Assembly (NCBI GenBank): GCA_023485645.1
Contig: JAMCZM010000007.1
Coordinates: 1-26,535, forward strand
Length of the DNA: 26,535 bases
Source: Candidatus Martarchaeota archaeon
GTDB taxonomy: Archaea; Micrarchaeota; Micrarchaeia; Micrarchaeales; Micrarchaeaceae
Direction of reading: 5' to 3'
In this document: piece after piece, positions 23,112 to 26,535 of the stretch
How the letters are laid out: the number at the start of each line of letters is the position of its first letter
How positions within the stretch are numbered: position 1 is the stretch's first letter
The notes under the pieces: generated by a model
Databases searched by the model: none
Seen by the model: the letters and a program-made list of their open reading frames with translations, nothing else
Told to the model about the DNA's origin: nothing
Position numbers and translations under genes: made by a program

Positions 23112-23168
23112 AATTTTAAATACTTAATTTATATGAAATATTATTTGACGTTTTTTGTATTAGTTATA

Positions 23169-23372
23169 CTAAAAACTATTCAGATCATTTCTTATTAATT
23201 TTATAATTTTAGCATTCTGCTTACTTACCTTATTTAACGATGTTTCCTGTCTTAATATAGCTGCATGAAGATTACTTATTTTCTTTTCAACACTATTATA
23301 TTCCAGATACATATTAACCAAAAGTGCTGTGCTTAACGCCAGTGAGGCACCGATTAATTTTACATTTTCCAT
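23169..23372 (-). CDS. Small membrane/coiled-coil protein, hypothetical
   Basis: A 67-residue frame with one hydrophobic N-terminal segment (about 4-20, KLIGASLALSTALLVNMYL) followed by a charged helix with heptad spacing (NSVEKKISNLHAAILRQETSLNKVSKQNAKIIKLI). The layout, a membrane anchor plus coiled coil, is biologically sensible, and there is no competing frame. I do not recognise the family. The ATG at 23372 is chosen; an upstream in-frame TTG (23387) adds 5 residues. Expression evidence would be needed to be sure it is a gene. Confidence 0.45.
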   Translation of the reverse strand: MENVKLIGASLALSTALLVNMYLEYNSVEKKISNLHAAILRQETSLNKVSKQNAKIIKLIRNDLNSF

Positions 23373-23451
23373 AAAATCATCATTCAAAGTCTGTTTAAGG
23401 TAATATAAATAGATAATGTTTGCACATAAATATTTGTTAACTAAGCAAGAA

Positions 23452-23460
23452 TATTTTAAT
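23452..23460 (+). promoter_or_regulatory. TATA-like box for the Nudix gene
   Basis: TATTTTAAT is centred about 25 nt before the ATG at 23481. There is no Shine-Dalgarno, so the transcript is probably leaderless. Confidence 0.45.
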
Positions 23461-23480
23461 TACGCATCTAATATTAATTT

Positions 23481-23915
23481 ATGAATTATATATTAAAGAA
23501 AAATATGGATGGCATAACTGCAATAATAATCAATAAAAAAAACAATAAAATATTATTTTTAAAACGAAGATGCCTACCGTTCATAGTAAATCCTTGTGTA
23601 TTCTCTTTCGTAAGCGGAAAAAGAAAATATAAAGAAAAGCACATAAACACGGCGTATAGGGAGGTATATGAAGAGACAAAACTGTCTAAAAATGAACTTG
23701 AACTTAAAGATACCAAAGATATATTTGTTTACTATAAAAAATATTTCTGGAAGAATAAAATTTACGTATTTGCCACAGATAAAAATTATATTAAAATAAA
23801 TATAGAAAATAGCGATTACAAATGGGTATACTATAAAGATATACCAGATGAATATCTTAAAATGTTTATTGATAAAAAAATGATACGTAGTATTATAGAG
23901 AACGCCATATTTTAA
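23481..23915 (+). CDS. Nudix hydrolase
   Basis: A 144-residue Nudix protein. The box G-x5-E-x7-REV-x-EE-x2-L runs from G46 to L68 (GKRKYKE...REVYEETKL). All acidic metal ligands (E61, E64, E65) are present, but the glycine before the last hydrophobic residue is lysine. It hydrolyses a nucleoside diphosphate linked to some group X; the substrate is unknown. The region after the box is shorter than in ADP-sugar pyrophosphatases and fits small MutT- or NTP-type members. The frame is strongly A+T- and lysine-rich. It is followed after 35 nt by valS, which has its own TATA-like box. Confidence 0.88.
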   Translation: MNYILKKNMDGITAIIINKKNNKILFLKRRCLPFIVNPCVFSFVSGKRKYKEKHINTAYREVYEETKLSKNELELKDTKDIFVYYKKYFWKNKIYVFATDKNYIKINIENSDYKWVYYKDIPDEYLKMFIDKKMIRSIIENAIF

Positions 23916-23922
23916 GATAATC

Positions 23923-23930
23923 TTTATATT
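23923..23930 (+). promoter_or_regulatory. TATA-like box for valS
   Basis: TTTATATT is centred about 25 nt before the ATG at 23951; the distance fits a leaderless valS transcript. Confidence 0.5.
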
Positions 23931-23950
23931 TTTGTTTAAGCCTAACTAGT

Positions 23951-26437
23951 ATGTTGAATTTTATGGAAATAGATAATAATAAATGGATTACACTTTGGAA
24001 TGAATTAAATCTGTTTAAGTTTGACGAGCATGATACAAAAAGGCGCATGTACATAATAGACCCACCGCCACCTTTTACAAGTGGTGAAATGCACATGGGT
24101 CAGGTATTTTGGGTCACATACATAGATTCAATAGCAAGATATATGCGCATGAACGATTACAATGTTTTATATCCATTAGGATGGGACACGCAGGGATTCC
24201 CAACTGAAATAAAAGTAGAAAAAAAATATGGTAAGGGAATTGGCAGAGAAGAATTTTACCGCAGATGTGTAGAAATTGCCACGGAAAATATAAAAATAAT
24301 GAAAAAACAGATGCTCTCAATTGGAGCATCTTTTGATGATAAATATGAATATATAACCTTTACTGAGGATTATAGGAGAAAAGTTCAGCTCTCAATAATT
24401 GATATGTTTGAAAAGGGTTTTGTTTATCGCGGAAAACATCCAGTAGAATGGTGCAGACACTGCGGCAGCGGTATAGCACGTGAGGAGACTGTTGAATTAG
24501 AACGTGATTCGGAATTAAATTATATTGTGTTTAAAACCGATTATAAAGATAAGACAATAGATATAGCAACTACGCGTCCTGAATTGTTACATGCATGTGT
24601 TGCAATTGCAATAAATCCTGAAAATAAATTATATCGTGATCTCATAGGAAAAAATGCGATTACACCAATATTTAACAAACAAGTTCCAATAATTGCAGAA
24701 GAATCCGTTGATTTAGAATTTGGTACAGGAGCAGAAATGATATGCACTTTTGGAGATAAAAATGATGTTGTCTTATATTATAAGCATAAATTAGCACACA
24801 TTAATGCCATGGATAAACGTGGCTTCTTATTAGATGCAGGAAAGTATACAGGAATGAAAGCAGAAGAAGCACGTATGGCCATAATAAATGACTTAAAATT
24901 ATTGAATATATTCAAAAAAGCAGAACCAATAAAACAGTCGGTAAAAGTACATGATAGGTGCAATACACCAATAGAGTTATTATCTTCAACACAATGGTTT
25001 ATGAAAACAAAGGAGCACGCAAAAAAAATACGTGAAATTGCAGATCAGATTAAATGGACCCCAGAAACTGCAAAGCAAATACTATATAATTGGACCGATT
25101 ATATAGAGTGGGACTGGAACATATCGAGAAGCAGAGTATTTGGAACGCCAATACCATTTTGGTATTGCAACAAATGCGAGTATATAATTGCGGCAAATAA
25201 AAATAAACTCCCAATAAATCCAGCACTTATACAGCCGGAAATTAAAAAGTGTCCAAAGTGCGGTTCTGAGGATATTTCAGGAGAGACTGATACATGTGAT
25301 TGCTGGATAGATTCTTCAATAACACCCTTAGTAGTTGCTGGATGGCCGGATAATATGGAATTATTTAAAAAGGCATTTCCAACTACAATAAGAATACTTG
25401 GAACTGAAATAGTTAGGACATGGGCATTCTATACCATATATAGGACATGGGCATTAAAAAATGATAAACCATTTGATAATCTTATAGTACACGGACTAGT
25501 TTTAGGAACAGATGGGCGCGAAATGCATAAGAGTCTTGGCAATGGTATAAGCCCAGATGAGCTGCTAAAAAAATACAGCGTTGATAATATAAGATTATGG
25601 GTAACCGCTTCAGGTAGGGCAGAAAAAAACAGGCCATTTTCATATGAGGAAATAAACCATGGAAAAGCGTTCATAACAAAATTATACAACTCAGCACTTT
25701 TCATTAAAAAGGCGCTTGCAGAAATAAAGATAGATGACATACCTTCAAAAGACATGGGCGTATTCGATCTTTGGATATTAAGCAGGATGAATGAGATTGT
25801 AAAGATCGCAAAAGAAGGTTATGAGAGTTACGATTTATATTTAGCCACATCCAAAATAATAGAATTTTATTGGCATGAATTCTGTGATTACTACATAGAG
25901 AATGTAAAATATAGGTTATATTCTGAAAATAAGGAGATGGAGGGCAGCAAAAAGGCTGCGGCATATACACTAATTAGTGTACTATCAAACATAATGAAAT
26001 TACTAGCCCCAGTAATGCCATTTACCATAGAGGAAATAAATAGTATGTTCTCAAATAAGAGTATATTTTTGGAGCGCATGCCAAAATACATTGAGCCCCC
26101 ATCTAAAAACGATTATGTAATTAATGGTATAATCTTTAGTAGCGTGATAGTAAATGTTAATGAGCCTGATGCAATAGGCGCATTGTTAAATGATATTATA
26201 TCAGAGGTTAGAAAAGCCAAGGCATCTGCACGCATAGCATTAAACAAAGAGATAACAGCTATTAATATAAATGTTGCTGAGGCATATTATAATGCTATTT
26301 CTAGTTCCAAAACGGAGCTGGAGGGCATATGCAAAGCTAGAAAGGTTAATGTTTCTATTGAGCACTCAACAGGTGCGTCTAAGCACAAGCCCAAAAAGGG
26401 CGGCGAAACGGGATTTTCCGTTAAAATAGAGATATGA
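23951..26437 (+). CDS. valS: Valyl-tRNA synthetase
   Basis: A class Ia synthetase of 828 residues, close to the archaeal ValRS length. In order: DPPPPFTSGEMHMGQ (the HIGH position, 48-51), YPLGWDTQGFPTEIKVEK, a CP1 editing domain with ATTRPELLHACVAIAINPE and CTFGDKNDV, a zinc knuckle region (CNKC 406-409, CPKC 434-437), DWNISRSRVFGTPIP, and GTDGREMHKSLGN (the KMSKS position, 525-528), then the helical anticodon-binding domain. Both signature motifs are off-consensus: HMGQ has Gln for the last His, and MHKS has His for the first Ser. The frame is otherwise intact and long, so the enzyme is surely expressed. The second ATG (M5) is an alternative start. Confidence 0.95.
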   Translation: MLNFMEIDNNKWITLWNELNLFKFDEHDTKRRMYIIDPPPPFTSGEMHMGQVFWVTYIDSIARYMRMNDYNVLYPLGWDTQGFPTEIKVEKKYGKGIGREEFYRRCVEIATENIKIMKKQMLSIGASFDDKYEYITFTEDYRRKVQLSIIDMFEKGFVYRGKHPVEWCRHCGSGIAREETVELERDSELNYIVFKTDYKDKTIDIATTRPELLHACVAIAINPENKLYRDLIGKNAITPIFNKQVPIIAEESVDLEFGTGAEMICTFGDKNDVVLYYKHKLAHINAMDKRGFLLDAGKYTGMKAEEARMAIINDLKLLNIFKKAEPIKQSVKVHDRCNTPIELLSSTQWFMKTKEHAKKIREIADQIKWTPETAKQILYNWTDYIEWDWNISRSRVFGTPIPFWYCNKCEYIIAANKNKLPINPALIQPEIKKCPKCGSEDISGETDTCDCWIDSSITPLVVAGWPDNMELFKKAFPTTIRILGTEIVRTWAFYTIYRTWALKNDKPFDNLIVHGLVLGTDGREMHKSLGNGISPDELLKKYSVDNIRLWVTASGRAEKNRPFSYEEINHGKAFITKLYNSALFIKKALAEIKIDDIPSKDMGVFDLWILSRMNEIVKIAKEGYESYDLYLATSKIIEFYWHEFCDYYIENVKYRLYSENKEMEGSKKAAAYTLISVLSNIMKLLAPVMPFTIEEINSMFSNKSIFLERMPKYIEPPSKNDYVINGIIFSSVIVNVNEPDAIGALLNDIISEVRKAKASARIALNKEITAININVAEAYYNAISSSKTELEGICKARKVNVSIEHSTGASKHKPKKGGETGFSVKIEI

Positions 26438-26535
26438 TATTATACCTTTGTATGACAAACTACTATAATTGCATATGTTAGTTATAGCTAAAAGAGAGTG
26501 AAGCAATGGCAAGGCTTTTCTAACCTCTGATATAA
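26438..26535 (+). other. Right edge, start of an unseen locus
   Basis: 98 nt with no complete gene. A GAGTGA Shine-Dalgarno-like sequence at about 26495-26500 precedes ATG at 26506, but the frame stops after five codons (M-A-R-L-F). It may be a broken gene start, a leader peptide, or chance. A TATA-like TTAGTTATA lies upstream. Confidence 0.25.

Noticed and set aside
26490..26535. Possible C/D box small RNA (GTGAAG ... CTGA)
   Set aside because: The box C match is poor (GUGAAGC against RUGAUGA) and no internal C'/D' boxes are seen.
1..26535. CRISPR array, insertion sequence or prophage
   Set aside because: No regularly spaced direct repeats, no transposase or integrase frame and no terminal repeats were found.

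Overview
The window comes from an A+T-rich archaeon. Several genes have no bacterial counterpart: archaeal NAC, pelota, deoxyhypusine synthase, a DUF424 protein, an archaeal-type AspRS, a stand-alone TRAM protein, and a type II tRNA gene interrupted at 37/38 by an intron with a recognisable bulge-helix-bulge. Gene starts carry either a TATA-like box about 25 nt upstream (leaderless style) or a GTGAT-type Shine-Dalgarno. Genes are small, tightly packed and often overlapping, which would suit a DPANN-type or Thermoplasmatota-like lineage. The lineage cannot be fixed from this sequence alone.

Layout. 1-217: non-coding edge with an inverted repeat and a GC-rich hairpin. 218-3573: HD phosphohydrolase, a foreign-looking VOC/PhnB protein, and a DNA alkylation-repair neighbourhood (Tag glycosylase and O6-alkylguanine methyltransferase flanking a SAM methyltransferase). 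3632-4858: CPA2 cation/proton antiporter. 4916-8051: a cyclic-2,3-DPG-synthetase-like GTPase, a carbamoyltransferase with unusual active-site motifs, and a convergent carbamate kinase, with no arginine deiminase nearby. 8140-13229: TPR protein, THUMP-FtsJ RNA methyltransferase, AspRS, NAC, DUF424 protein, membrane GT2 glycosyltransferase. 13391-13513: intron-containing tRNA-Ser(CGA). 13603-15769: deoxyhypusine synthase, SDR, small helical protein. 15809-18947 (minus strand): winged-helix regulator, branched-chain aminotransferase, HPP membrane protein, TruD. 18948-19263: gene-free, with a repeated TGCTTTTTA motif. 19264-20659: pelota followed by a small zinc-ribbon protein. 20806-23066: DedA membrane protein, ispF and an ispD-like gene, and a TRAM protein. 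23169-26437: small membrane/coiled-coil protein, Nudix hydrolase, ValRS.

Together. The dominant theme is translation and its quality control: two aminoacyl-tRNA synthetases, tRNA-Ser, TruD, a ribose methyltransferase, deoxyhypusine synthase, NAC, pelota and TRAM. The most unexpected elements are (1) an ispD-ispF pair of the bacterial MEP isoprenoid pathway in an archaeal setting, where IspF keeps its metal ligands but the IspD-like partner lacks all the expected catalytic residues, and (2) the GTPase/carbamoyltransferase/carbamate-kinase set, whose transferase has HPLP instead of the HCLP motif of ornithine carbamoyltransferases.
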